A stretch of DNA of 64,000 nucleotides from Lacinutrix algicola. GTDB taxonomy: Bacteria > Bacteroidota > Bacteroidia > Flavobacteriales > Flavobacteriaceae. The translations under genes and the position numbers were made by a program. The notes under the pieces are model-generated. The model was not told where the DNA came from and searched no databases. It saw nothing but the letters and a program-made list of their open reading frames with translations. Within the stretch, counting starts at the first letter, position 1. Every line of letters begins with the position of its first letter. The stretch covers positions 32,315 to 96,314 of the forward strand of contig NZ_LIQH01000022.1 in assembly GCF_001418085.1 (NCBI RefSeq). Direction: 5' to 3'. Below are positions 53,132 through 62,621 of this stretch, one piece after another.

Positions 53132-53217
53132 ATAATTTGTGTACTTTTGCAGTTGTTAAACAATAAAACAAAGTTAAGCAATACCGTTTAATTTTGTGTA
53201 ACATAAGTCACAAATCA

Positions 53218-55125
53218 ATGCTAAATATTCATAATCTATCTATTTCATTTCAAGGAGAATACCTTTTTGAAGACATTACTTTTAAACTAGGGAATGGAGA
53301 CCGAGTAGGACTTATAGGAAAAAACGGAGCAGGAAAATCTACAATGCTTAAAATCCTTTCTAAGGAAATTGAACCAGATTCAGGTCAAATAGCAGGTGAT
53401 AAGGATATGAAAATAGGGTTTTTAAAACAAGACATCGATTTTGTTTTAGGAAGAACTGTTTTAGAAGAATCTTACCAAGCATTTGTAGAGATTAAAGCAT
53501 TAGAGTCTCAAATGGAGATTATAAACACGCAGCTTGCTACTAGAACGGATTACGAAAGCGAAGGTTATAATCAAATAATGATTGATTTAAACGAAGCGCA
53601 ACACCAATACGAAATTTTAGGAGGCTATAATTATCAAGGTGAAACCGAAAAAATTCTGCAAGGTTTAGGATTTAAACGTGAAGATTTCGATAAGTTAACT
53701 GATACTTTCTCTGGTGGATGGAGAATGCGTATAGAATTAGCAAAATTATTACTTCAAAATAACGATGTATTACTTCTCGATGAGCCAACAAACCACTTAG
53801 ATATAGAATCTATTATTTGGTTAGAGGGCTTTTTAAGAAATTATGCAGGTGCAGTAGCGATTGTATCACACGATAAAATGTTTTTAGATAATGTAACCAA
53901 TAGAACTATAGAAATTTCTTTAGGTCGTATTTACGATTATCCAAAACCATATACTAAGTATTTAGTTTTACGTGAAGAATTAAGAACACAGCAATTAGCT
54001 TCACAAAAGAATCAGCAAAAACAGATTGAGCAGACTGAAAAGCTTATAGAAAAGTTTAGAGCAAAAGCATCTAAAGCAACTATGGCACAATCGCTTATTA
54101 AAAAGCTTGATAAAATTGATAGAATAGAGGTAGATGAAGATGATAATAGTGTAATGACACTTAATTTCCCAGTGTCTATTACACCAGGTAAAATAGTAGT
54201 AGAGACCAATGCTATTTCTAAAAATTACGGAGAAAAACAAGTTTTATCTAATATCGATTTATTAATTGAACGTAATGCAAAAACAGCTTTTGTTGGACAA
54301 AACGGTCAAGGTAAATCTACTTTAGCTAAAATTTTAGTGGGAGATATTAAGCATGATGGTTCTCTTAAATTGGGTCATAATGTACAAATAGGATACTTTG
54401 CGCAAAATCAAGCAGAATATTTAGACGGAAGTAAAACCGTTTTAGATACCATGATTGATGCTGCTAACGAAACCAATAGAAGTAAAGTTCGTGATATTTT
54501 AGGATCGTTTTTATTCCGTGGGTCGGAAGCAGAGAAATATGTAAGAGTACTTTCTGGTGGTGAACGTAACCGTTTAGCTTTAGCGAAATTAATGTTGCAG
54601 CCATTTAATGTACTTATAATGGATGAGCCTACTAACCACTTAGATATTAAGTCTAAAAATGTTTTAAAAGAAGCATTGCAACGTTTTGAAGGAACACTAA
54701 TTTTAGTATCTCATGATAGAGATTTCCTTCAAGGTTTAACGTCTACGGTTTACGAATTTAAAGATGAAAAACTAAAGAAGTATCTAGGAGACATCGATTA
54801 TTACCTAGACAAACGTCAAGTTGATAACTTACGTGAAGTAGAAAAACGTACCGTTAAAAAAGAAGCACCCAAAGAAAAAAACAAACAATCTTACGAAGAC
54901 CAAAAGAAAGAAAAATCGCTTAATAATAAATTAAGTAATACTGAATCTAAAATAAATCAGTTAGAAAAAGAAATCAAAGAAATAGATGTGGAATTAGCTA
55001 CTAATTACGATGAGACTGTAGCCAAGCCTAATTTCTTTGAAAGCTACCAAGCAAAAAAAGATAAGCTTGAGAAATTGATGGAAAATTGGGAAGAAATCAC
55101 TTTACAATTAGAGGATTACAGTTAA
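53218..55125 (+). CDS. ABC-F family ATPase
   Basis: The 635-residue soluble protein has two ABC domains: Walker A GKNGAGKST near residue 31 and GQNGQGKST near 361, signatures FSGGWRMRIELAKLL and LSGGERNRLALAKLM, and Walker B motifs LLLDEPTNHLDIES and LIMDEPTNHLDIKS. The domains are joined by the PtIM linker (about 235-320, Lys/Gln-rich coil), and a C-terminal coiled coil (about 545-635) is present as in Uup. ABC-F proteins act on the ribosome. ATG 53218 is preferred to an upstream ATG (53194) because the family starts at MLNIHNLSISF. TACTTTTG at 53142-53149 is a likely -7 box. Confidence 0.93.
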   Translation: MLNIHNLSISFQGEYLFEDITFKLGNGDRVGLIGKNGAGKSTMLKILSKEIEPDSGQIAGDKDMKIGFLKQDIDFVLGRTVLEESYQAFVEIKALESQMEIINTQLATRTDYESEGYNQIMIDLNEAQHQYEILGGYNYQGETEKILQGLGFKREDFDKLTDTFSGGWRMRIELAKLLLQNNDVLLLDEPTNHLDIESIIWLEGFLRNYAGAVAIVSHDKMFLDNVTNRTIEISLGRIYDYPKPYTKYLVLREELRTQQLASQKNQQKQIEQTEKLIEKFRAKASKATMAQSLIKKLDKIDRIEVDEDDNSVMTLNFPVSITPGKIVVETNAISKNYGEKQVLSNIDLLIERNAKTAFVGQNGQGKSTLAKILVGDIKHDGSLKLGHNVQIGYFAQNQAEYLDGSKTVLDTMIDAANETNRSKVRDILGSFLFRGSEAEKYVRVLSGGERNRLALAKLMLQPFNVLIMDEPTNHLDIKSKNVLKEALQRFEGTLILVSHDRDFLQGLTSTVYEFKDEKLKKYLGDIDYYLDKRQVDNLREVEKRTVKKEAPKEKNKQSYEDQKKEKSLNNKLSNTESKINQLEKEIKEIDVELATNYDETVAKPNFFESYQAKKDKLEKLMENWEEITLQLEDYS

Positions 55126-55204
55126 TAGCTTTTTAGGTTTTTTTTAACGTTTATAGATTAAACTATAGTCTAATTTTGTGGTCTTATATATTAAAACCAT
55201 ACCA

Positions 55205-56338
55205 ATGCGCAAAATTATACTATCTATTGTTGGCATATTGCTAATAATAGGCTCTTTTCTATTTGCTGAAAAGTTAATAGCAGATAAAAATAAACCAAAG
55301 CCAGTACAGGCCAAAGTTGTAAAAACAGTATTTATAGATACTGTACAAAACAGTACAATTCCAATAGTAATTGCTGCAAATGGTAAGCTTGAAGCTAAGC
55401 GTCGTCTAGAACTTTATGCAGAGGTTCAAGGCATTTTTAAAACTGGAAATAAATTATTTAAACCAGGTCAAGAATATAGAGCAGGACAAACGTTAATTAA
55501 AATTGACGCTGCAGAATACTACGCAAGTGTACAATCTTCAAAAAGTAACTTGTACAATTCTATAGCGGCAATTATGCCAGATTTACGTTTAGACTTTCCA
55601 GATATTTTTGATAAATGGCAAAACTATCTTAATAGTTTTGATTTAAATAAAACAACACCAAAATTACCAGAAATGACTTCCGATAAGGAAAACTACTTCA
55701 TTACTGGTAGAAGTATAGTCTCTAATTACTACAATGTTAAAACGCAAGAACAGCGTTTAGCTAAATATTATATCTCAGCTCCTTTTTCGGGAATTTTAAC
55801 CGAAGCCTTAGTAACCGAAGGTACTTTAATTAGAAGCGGACAAAAACTTGGAGAGTATATAGATCCTTCAGTTTACGAAATGGAAGTGGCTATTAGTAAA
55901 ACCTTTGCCAACCTGCTTAAAGTAGGAGAAGAAGTGGCTTTAAATAATTTGGATAAAACCGAAAACTATAAAGGGAAAGTGTCGCGTATAAACGGAAGTA
56001 TAGATCCAACCACACAAACAATTACAGCATACATTGAAGTTAAAAACGCAAGCCTAAAAGAAGGTATGTATTTAGAGGCTAATTTAAATGCAAAAGAAGA
56101 AGCTGATGCTATAGAAATTGATAGAAATCTATTATTAGAAAGCCAACAAGTGTATGTGGTTAAAGATAGTTTGCTAGATGTAATAGATGTAAAACCTGTA
56201 TATTTTTCGGATACAAAAGTGGTTTTAAAAAATGTACCTAATGGAACTATTATACTTAAAAAGCCAGTTCCTGGAGCTTATGCAGGAATGCTAGTTAAGC
56301 CTTTTGAAGACAAACCAAAAGCTAAAGACCAACAGTAA
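55205..56338 (+). CDS. RND efflux periplasmic adaptor (HlyD/MFP family)
   Basis: A 377-residue membrane fusion protein: an N-terminal anchor or signal segment (IILSIVGILLIIGSFLFAEK), a barrel-sandwich/lipoyl half (LELYAEVQGIF ... YRAGQTLIKID), a short helical hairpin, the second half (YYISAPFSGILTEALVTEGTLIRSGQKLGEYID) and a beta-barrel domain. It links the inner-membrane pump to the TolC-like channel encoded two genes on. ATG 55205 gives a sensible N-terminus; an in-frame start at 55178 is weaker. The pump gene starts 2 bases after the stop. Confidence 0.9.
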   Translation: MRKIILSIVGILLIIGSFLFAEKLIADKNKPKPVQAKVVKTVFIDTVQNSTIPIVIAANGKLEAKRRLELYAEVQGIFKTGNKLFKPGQEYRAGQTLIKIDAAEYYASVQSSKSNLYNSIAAIMPDLRLDFPDIFDKWQNYLNSFDLNKTTPKLPEMTSDKENYFITGRSIVSNYYNVKTQEQRLAKYYISAPFSGILTEALVTEGTLIRSGQKLGEYIDPSVYEMEVAISKTFANLLKVGEEVALNNLDKTENYKGKVSRINGSIDPTTQTITAYIEVKNASLKEGMYLEANLNAKEEADAIEIDRNLLLESQQVYVVKDSLLDVIDVKPVYFSDTKVVLKNVPNGTIILKKPVPGAYAGMLVKPFEDKPKAKDQQ

Positions 56339-56340
56339 AC

Positions 56341-59300
56341 ATGAGAAAACTTATAGCTTATTTTATTAAGTACCATGTAGCAGTTAATATCTTTATTATT
56401 GCTTTCTGTATTTTTGGTTACCTTGGTGTAACGTCATTAAAATCATCATTTTTTCCTTTAGTAGATTCTAAAATAATTAACGTAAGTGTTACTTATCCTG
56501 GAGCTTCACCTCAAGAAATTGAGGAAGGTATTGTGCTTCAAATAGAAGATAATTTAAAAGGATTAAAAGGAATAGATCGTGTAACGTCCGTATCTAGAGA
56601 AAACAGTGGAACGATTACTGTAGAAATAGAAAAAGACGAGAATATTGACTTCATGTTACTTGAAGTTAAAAACGCTGTAGATCGTGTACCTTCTTTTCCA
56701 TCAGGAATGGAGCCTTTAGTAGTTGCAAAACAAGAGGCGGTTAGAGAAACCATTTCATTTGCTCTAAGTGGAGAAAATATTCCGCTTGCTACTTTAAAAC
56801 AAATTGGTAGAGATGTAGAAAACGATTTAAGAGCTATAGATGGTATTTCGCAAATAGATATCTCTGGTTACCCAGCAGAAGAAATTGAAATAGCAGTAAA
56901 CGAAACAAGTTTACTTGCTTTTAATCTTACATTTAACGAAGTTTCTGAAGCAGTTAGTAGAACAAATATATTAACAACAGGAGGAACTATAAAAACGGAT
57001 GCTGAGGAGTATCTTATTAGAGCAAATAACCGTTCGTATTATGGCGATGAACTTTCTAATATAATTGTTCGTGCTTCATCCGATGGTAAAGTAATACGTT
57101 TAAAAGATGTAGCTATAATTCGTGATCGCTTTTCGGAAACACCAAATGCGACATACTTTAATCAAAAGTTATCAATAAACGTTTCTGTAACAAGTACTAA
57201 TACCGAAGATTTAATTACTTCGGCAGATAAAGTAAAAGAGTATATAGAAGGTTACAACCAAAAGCATAATAACGTGCGGTTAGATGTGGTTCGTGATTTA
57301 TCTAAGACATTAAATCAGCGTACAGATCTTTTAACCGAGAATGCGATTGTAGGAATGTTATTGGTATTAATATTCTTATCCTTATTCTTAAATATGCGTT
57401 TAGCGTTTTGGGTTGCCTTTGGTTTGCCTATTTCGTTTTTAGGAATGTTTATTTTTGCAGGACAGTTTGATGTTACAATAAACGTTTTATCACTTTTCGG
57501 AATGATTATCGTTATTGGAATATTAGTAGATGATGGTATTGTTATTGCCGAAAACATCTATCAGCATTACGAAAAAGGAAAATCTCCTGTAGATGCAGCA
57601 ATTGATGGTACAATGGAAGTAATTCCTCCAGTAGTTTCTGCAATTATAACTACGCTTTTAGCATTTTCATTATTCTTATTTTTAGATAGTAGAATTGGAG
57701 AGTTTTTTGGAGAAGTATCCGTGATTGTTATACTTACTTTAGTTGTTTCGTTAGTAGAAGCATTAATTATACTTCCTGCGCATTTAGCACATTCAAAAGC
57801 ATTAAGAAAGCCTGTTGTAGAAGAGAATCCTTCGAAAATGAAGCAATTCTTCTCTAAAATGAGAATCATTAATAAGGCTGGAGATAACTTCATGAACTTT
57901 TTAAGAGACAAAATATATACACCGGCAATTACCTTTGTTTTAAATTTTAAATTGCTCTCTTTAGGTATTTTTGTGGCTTTATTAATTTTAACTTTTGGAG
58001 CCATTGGAGGTGGTGTTATAGGTGTTACAATGTTCCCATCTGTAGCAAGTGATAGAGTTTCTATAGAGTTGGATATGCCTAATGGTACCAACGAGAAAAT
58101 TACAGATTCTATTATTTCTATGATAGAAGAAAAATCATTTATAGTTAATAAAGAGTTTACAGAGAAGTATTTAAAAGGAACTGATAAGCAATTGTTTGAA
58201 AATACTATTCTAACAATAAACAGTAGTTCTAGTGCACGACTGCAAATTAATATGTTACCTGGTGAAGAGCGACCGGATGCTATTAAATCGTCATTAGTAA
58301 CTAATAGATTAAGAGAATTAGTAGGACCAGTTGTTGGTACAGAGCGTTTAATTTATGGTTCTGGAGGAAACTTTGGAGGAAGTCCAGTTTCGGTATCACT
58401 TTTAGGAAATAATATTGAAGAATTAAAAGCCGCTAAAATAGAGTTAAAACAAGTTTTAGAATCTAATGTTTTACTTAAAGATGTTGAGGATAATGATCCA
58501 GCAGGAATTAAAGAAATACGAATAGAACTAAAAGAAAGTGCCTATTTACTAGGCTTAAATTTAAGCACTGTAATGGCGCAAGTACGTTCTGGTTTCTTTG
58601 GTACACAGGCACAGCGTTTTCAAAGAGGGCAAGATGAAATTAGAGTTTGGGTACGTTACGATAGAAGCAATAGAGGGTCTATTAACGATTTAGACGAAAT
58701 GCGAATAGTAACTCCAACTGGAGAGCGTGTTACGCTAAAGGATATCGCTTTTTATACTATTGAAAGAGGAGATGTTGCTATAAACCACTTGGAAGGGCAG
58801 CGTGAAATTAAAGTGTCTGCAGATTTAAAAGATCCAAATACTAGTACTGCAGATATTTTAGATGATTTAAAAAATATAACAATGGTTGAGTTGAAATCTA
58901 AATACCCAACCATCTCTGCATCTTTTGAAGGTCAAAATAGAGAAAAAGATAAGTTAATGAGTTCTTTAGGTAAAGCCGGAATTCCTATTCTTTTTCTTAT
59001 TTATATAGTAATTGCTTTTACTTTTAGAAGTTATAGTCAACCAATATTATTAATGTTATTAGTACCATTTAGTTTAACAGCAGTTGCTTGGGGACACTGG
59101 ATGCTAGGTTTTTCGGTTAATATATTATCACTTCTAGGAATCATTGCCTTAATTGGTATTATGGTTAACGATGGATTGGTGCTTATTGGTAAATTTAATT
59201 CTAATTTAAAGGAAGGCTTAAAGTTTGATGAAGCCCTTTTAAATGCAGGGAAATCTAGATTTAGAGCCATATTTTTAACGTCTTTAACAACAATAGCAGG

Positions 59301-59538
59301 TTTAGCGCCTTTACTTTTAGAAAAAAGTAGACAAGCACAGTTTTTAAAACCAATGGCAATTTCTATTTCCTTTGGTATCGCTTATGCAACCATATTAACA
59401 TTATTAGTTTTACCATTATTCTTGTCTTTTAGTAATAGTATTAAACAAAAAGGAAAATGGTTGTATACAGGAAAAGATGTAACAAAAGAAGAAGTAGAAC
59501 GTGCTATTAAAGAACAAAATGAAGAGAATGAACATTAA
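56341..59538 (+). CDS. RND-family efflux pump, inner-membrane permease
   Basis: The 1065-residue protein has the duplicated RND layout: a first membrane helix (VAVNIFIIAFCIFGYLGVTS), a periplasmic loop, a bundle of helices including FLSLFLNMRLAFWVAFGLPI and IVIGILVDDGIVIAENIYQH with the Asp pair (D-D) needed for proton relay, then the second loop and bundle with GIIALIGIMVNDGLVLIGKF. It belongs to the AcrB/MexF-like HAE or heavy-metal-like groups; the substrate cannot be told. It is the central gene of a tripartite efflux operon. Confidence 0.93.
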   Translation: MRKLIAYFIKYHVAVNIFIIAFCIFGYLGVTSLKSSFFPLVDSKIINVSVTYPGASPQEIEEGIVLQIEDNLKGLKGIDRVTSVSRENSGTITVEIEKDENIDFMLLEVKNAVDRVPSFPSGMEPLVVAKQEAVRETISFALSGENIPLATLKQIGRDVENDLRAIDGISQIDISGYPAEEIEIAVNETSLLAFNLTFNEVSEAVSRTNILTTGGTIKTDAEEYLIRANNRSYYGDELSNIIVRASSDGKVIRLKDVAIIRDRFSETPNATYFNQKLSINVSVTSTNTEDLITSADKVKEYIEGYNQKHNNVRLDVVRDLSKTLNQRTDLLTENAIVGMLLVLIFLSLFLNMRLAFWVAFGLPISFLGMFIFAGQFDVTINVLSLFGMIIVIGILVDDGIVIAENIYQHYEKGKSPVDAAIDGTMEVIPPVVSAIITTLLAFSLFLFLDSRIGEFFGEVSVIVILTLVVSLVEALIILPAHLAHSKALRKPVVEENPSKMKQFFSKMRIINKAGDNFMNFLRDKIYTPAITFVLNFKLLSLGIFVALLILTFGAIGGGVIGVTMFPSVASDRVSIELDMPNGTNEKITDSIISMIEEKSFIVNKEFTEKYLKGTDKQLFENTILTINSSSSARLQINMLPGEERPDAIKSSLVTNRLRELVGPVVGTERLIYGSGGNFGGSPVSVSLLGNNIEELKAAKIELKQVLESNVLLKDVEDNDPAGIKEIRIELKESAYLLGLNLSTVMAQVRSGFFGTQAQRFQRGQDEIRVWVRYDRSNRGSINDLDEMRIVTPTGERVTLKDIAFYTIERGDVAINHLEGQREIKVSADLKDPNTSTADILDDLKNITMVELKSKYPTISASFEGQNREKDKLMSSLGKAGIPILFLIYIVIAFTFRSYSQPILLMLLVPFSLTAVAWGHWMLGFSVNILSLLGIIALIGIMVNDGLVLIGKFNSNLKEGLKFDEALLNAGKSRFRAIFLTSLTTIAGLAPLLLEKSRQAQFLKPMAISISFGIAYATILTLLVLPLFLSFSNSIKQKGKWLYTGKDVTKEEVERAIKEQNEENEH

Positions 59539-60847
59539 ATACAGTTTAGTTTTAGCAATTTTATTTTTCACTTCTTTAGTAAAAGCACAAAGTGTACTTA
59601 CTCAAGAGGAAGCTGTAAAGCTGACTTTAGAAAATAACTACGATATTAAAATAGCAAATAATGCTGTTGAAGTAGCAGAGAATAATACTAGTATTCTAAA
59701 TTCAGGTTATTTGCCAACGCTTACAGGTAACGCTGGTGCAACATATAATTTAGATAATAACGAATCTCAATTCTCAGATGGGAGACCAAATACTGTTTTA
59801 AATGGTGCGGAAAGCGATAGATATAATGCTTCACTAAGTTTAAATTACACCATTTTCGATGGTCTTGGGAGAGAGTACAATTACAAAAGTCTAAAAGAAG
59901 AATATCAATTGTCCGAATTACAAGCTCGCGAAACTATTGAGAATACGGTAATTCAATTATTCTCCGTGTATTATAATGTTTCTCAATCATTAGAAAATGT
60001 TTCGGCTTTAGAAGAAACGTTAAAGATTTCTAAGGATAGGTTAGTGAGAGCTGAGTACCAATTCGAGTACGGACAAAATACTAAACTAGGTGTTTTAAAT
60101 GCTGAAGTTGATATTGTAAATGACAGTATAAATTTAATAAACTCTAAGCAGCAATTAAAAAGTTCTAAACGCGATTTAAATGTTGTTTTAGGAAATGTTT
60201 TAGAGGATGATTTTACAGTAGAAACTGAAGTTGATTTTGCGTTACAAATTAAAAAAGATAGTTTATTTGAAAAGGCTAAAACAAGAAATATAGCTTTATT
60301 ACAAACCGAAAAAAACATAGCTATTAGTCAATTAGCTATTAAGTCTAATAAATCTGCTTACCTACCAACAGTAGGCTTAGTTGGTACTTATGGTTGGAAT
60401 AAAAACAATAACAATGCAGTCAGTTTTGTTGCAGTTTCTACAAATACAGGACTGTCTGCAGGTTTAAATTTATCTTGGAATATTTTTGATGGAGGTAGTA
60501 CAATTACTCGTGTTAGAAATGCTAAAATTAATCTAGAAACACAACAGTTACAAAAGGATAATATTTTAATAAGTATTACACGGGAGTTTAATAATGTTTG
60601 GGACGATTTTACAAATAAGCTTGAGATTTACAATCTTCAAGAAAACAATATTGTAACGGCTCAAAATAATTTCAACCGTACACAAGAAAAATTTAAAATT
60701 GGTCAAGTAAATTCTATCGAATTTAGACAGGCACAACTTAACCTACTTAATGCAGAGTTGAGTAGAAACCAAGCAAAGTTCGCTGCAAAATTAGCAGAAT
60801 TAAGTCTCTTACAATTAAGTGGAGAGTTATTAAATGTTCAGTTTTAA
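59519..60847 (+). CDS. TolC-family outer-membrane efflux channel
   Basis: The 442-residue protein has a signal peptide (LAILFFTSLVKAQS, cut near residue 25) and two copies of the outer-membrane efflux protein (OEP) repeat, with long coiled-coil stretches such as ELQARETIENTVIQLFSVYY and NFNRTQEKFKIGQVNSIEFR. It forms the exit duct for the pump. It overlaps the pump gene by about 20 bases; ATG 59528 is an alternative start. Three-gene order adaptor-pump-channel is complete. Confidence 0.9.
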   Translation: MKRMNIKYSLVLAILFFTSLVKAQSVLTQEEAVKLTLENNYDIKIANNAVEVAENNTSILNSGYLPTLTGNAGATYNLDNNESQFSDGRPNTVLNGAESDRYNASLSLNYTIFDGLGREYNYKSLKEEYQLSELQARETIENTVIQLFSVYYNVSQSLENVSALEETLKISKDRLVRAEYQFEYGQNTKLGVLNAEVDIVNDSINLINSKQQLKSSKRDLNVVLGNVLEDDFTVETEVDFALQIKKDSLFEKAKTRNIALLQTEKNIAISQLAIKSNKSAYLPTVGLVGTYGWNKNNNNAVSFVAVSTNTGLSAGLNLSWNIFDGGSTITRVRNAKINLETQQLQKDNILISITREFNNVWDDFTNKLEIYNLQENNIVTAQNNFNRTQEKFKIGQVNSIEFRQAQLNLLNAELSRNQAKFAAKLAELSLLQLSGELLNVQF

Positions 60848-61001
60848 AGATTTCGTCAAACTGCTCTTTATCGATGAAATGAGTGACTACAGGTGTTTGC
60901 AATCATCTCATTATCAGTGTAAATGTAGTTTGTCGAAAAAATTTGTTTTTAATCTTCTTTTAGGTTATTTTTGAGTGTTATTTAGTTTTAAAAACGATAT
61001 C

Positions 61002-61820
61002 ATGAAAAATATTAATCTAACTTTAATTTGTCTTTTTGCATCACTATTAAGTTTTGCAGGGATTTCAAATACAGAAAAAGAAGCTTTAATCGCTTTGCAT
61101 ACTTCAACAAATGGAGAGCAATGGACTAAAGCATGGGATTTAAGTGCAGATATTAGTACTTGGTATGGCGTAACAATAGAAAACAATAAGGTTGTAGAGC
61201 TTAATCTACAGTTAAATAACTTAAACGGAACACTTCCTAATGAATTAGGGGACTTAATAGGATTAAGAAAAATTAACTTCGGTTTTAATAAATTATCAGG
61301 AAGCTTACCTTCTTCAATATCTAACTTAAAAGCATTAACATCTTTAAAGTTGTTTTTAAATAAGTTTGACGGTTCTATTCCTTCATTCTTAGGAGATTTA
61401 AAGAACTTAGAAGTTTTAGCATTATACAGTAATAGCTTTACAGGAACTATTCCAACAGAGCTTACAACTTTAACTAATTTAAAGGAATTACAGTTAGGTA
61501 GTAATTTTCTAACTGGTAATATACCAACAGAGATGGGTCTATTATCTAATCTTGAAAAGTTAAGTTTAATAGATAACAAGTTAGAAGGACATATACCTTT
61601 AGAGTTAACAGACTTAAATAACTTAAAAGAATTAATTCTTTCAGAGAATAAATTAACAGGAAGCTTACCATTACAATTTAGCCAATTAACTAAACTAAGT
61701 ACTTTAATGGTTAGTGATAACAATATGGATATAGAGTATGCTACAGTAGTAGAAGATAGAGCAAGTGTAAAAAACGCTATTGTTACGTTTAATAATACTT
61801 ATGTGGTAGAGAGAGACTAA
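61002..61820 (+). CDS. Secreted plant-type leucine-rich repeat protein
   Basis: A 272-residue exported protein: signal peptide (LICLFASLLSFAG), an LRR N-cap (TEKEALIALHTSTNGEQW, then TWYGVTIENNKVVELNLQ) and about seven repeats of the plant-specific form LxxLxxLxLxxNxLxGxIP (for example LNNLNGTLPNELGDLIGL, LYSNSFTGTIPTELTTL, LSENKLTGSLPLQF). A T9SS sorting domain is not visible at the C-terminus (VVERD), so its final location is open. Such LRR proteins are usually binding or adhesion modules. An upstream GTG at 60975 is a less likely start. Confidence 0.85.
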   Translation: MKNINLTLICLFASLLSFAGISNTEKEALIALHTSTNGEQWTKAWDLSADISTWYGVTIENNKVVELNLQLNNLNGTLPNELGDLIGLRKINFGFNKLSGSLPSSISNLKALTSLKLFLNKFDGSIPSFLGDLKNLEVLALYSNSFTGTIPTELTTLTNLKELQLGSNFLTGNIPTEMGLLSNLEKLSLIDNKLEGHIPLELTDLNNLKELILSENKLTGSLPLQFSQLTKLSTLMVSDNNMDIEYATVVEDRASVKNAIVTFNNTYVVERD

Positions 61821-61844
61821 GAGATGAAATCTAAAATATTATTT

Positions 61845-61877
61845 AAAAGAGCCAACTTAATAGTTGGCTCTTTTTTA
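61845..61877 (+). terminator. Terminator of the LRR gene
   Basis: AAAAGAGCCAACT and AGTTGGCTCTTTT form a perfect 13-bp stem with a four-base loop and T tail. Confidence 0.9.
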
Positions 61878-61902
61878 TTTTTACATAAAACCATAATATA
61901 AT

Positions 61903-62082
61903 ATGTTCGAACATTTTTTTCAATGTCCTTATTGCTGGGAAACAATATCAATGTTGTTAGATAGTAGTGTTACAAAACAGACTTATGTTGAAGATTGTGA
62001 GGTTTGTTGTAACCCAATTCAACTTTCTCCAAAGTTTTTTGACTCGGAACTCACTGGTTTTGAAGCCTTAAATATAGAGTAA
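61903..62082 (+). CDS. CPXCG-motif cysteine-rich mini-protein
   Basis: A 59-residue protein easily missed because of its size. It has two cysteine pairs typical of the CPXCG zinc-ribbon family: HFFQCPYCWETISMLLD at residues 5-20 and DCEVCCNPIQL at 31-41; the family's glycine after the first pair is Trp here. The C-terminal FDSELTGFEALNIE is acidic. The family is widespread and without known function; zinc binding is likely. No adjacent functional partner; a terminator lies before it and a tRNA gene after it. Confidence 0.75.
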   Translation: MFEHFFQCPYCWETISMLLDSSVTKQTYVEDCEVCCNPIQLSPKFFDSELTGFEALNIE

Positions 62083-62103
62083 TAATTTTTTTTAAATAAA
62101 TGC

Positions 62104-62133
62104 TTGTTTTATCTAAAAAGGATTGTATATTTG
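62104..62133 (+). promoter_or_regulatory. Promoter of the initiator tRNA gene
   Basis: TTG at 62104-62106 and TATATTTG at 62126-62133 match the consensus boxes with a 19-base spacer. Transcription should start near 62139, about 66 bases before the tRNA. Confidence 0.65.
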
Positions 62134-62138
62134 CAGTC

Positions 62139-62195
62139 CGAAACAACTAGGTCGCCATTATGAAGCGAGAGTTTAAAGCTAAGTTAGTCGTTTCG
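62139..62195 (+). other. Hairpin in the 5' leader of the initiator tRNA transcript
   Basis: CGAAACAACTA (62139-62149) and TAGTCGTTTCG (62185-62195) pair in 10 of 11 positions, closing a 35-base loop. It begins just where the transcript should start and ends 9 bases before the mature tRNA, so it may matter for RNase P/endonuclease processing or for transcript stability. Confidence 0.45.
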
Positions 62196-62204
62196 AATTT
62201 AAAT

Positions 62205-62277
<73 letters not shown>

Positions 62278-62282
62278 CTAAG

Positions 62283-62313
62283 AAAAGCTTCACAGAAATG
62301 TGAAGCTTTTTTG
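62283..62313 (+). terminator. Terminator of the tRNA gene
   Basis: AAAAGCTTCACA and TGTGAAGCTTTT form a 12-bp stem with loop GAAA, followed by TTG. Confidence 0.9.
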
Positions 62314-62621
62314 TTTTCTATAGATAAATATCAGAATAAAATTTGTTGCTTTTTTTAACAAATCCATAGTTCTTCCAGTGTCTTTCTGTTTTCTCGTTTA
62401 ATTATAATTACTCATAGCACCTTTGTCTATATTGTTTCACGGCATTGAATTTTAAGGCTTTTCTATCATGCTTAAATTCGTTAAATAAAGACTATTTTAA
62501 AACTAAGAATAATGTTATTAGTTTTTGTTTCATAATTTGATTGTTTAGTTATTATATTTATAATCAAAATCTTTTAAATATTTAAAAAGAGAATGCTTAA
62601 TACTAAAGAACTCAACTAATC
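62314..62621. other. 308-base gene-free region before the sugar transporter gene
   Basis: No coding frame or clear RNA structure is visible. Only a few TTG and AT-rich tracts occur, none in correct -33/-7 spacing; a TTTG at 62536-62539 and TATATTTA at 62553-62560 are too close together. The long upstream region may hold operator sites for sugar control. Confidence 0.4.

Noticed and set aside
57567..58091. A 174-codon minus-strand frame inside the RND pump gene
   Set aside because: The opposite strand encodes a complete, well-recognised pump; the antisense product shows no family features.
60965..61723. A 252-codon open frame on the minus strand across the LRR gene
   Set aside because: It is the antisense shadow of the repetitive LRR codons; it has no signal, domain or start context and the plus-strand LRR protein explains the region.
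62139..62195. A second, decayed tRNA gene upstream of tRNA-fMet
   Set aside because: The stretch does not fold into a cloverleaf; it has one long outer stem only and begins at the predicted transcription start.
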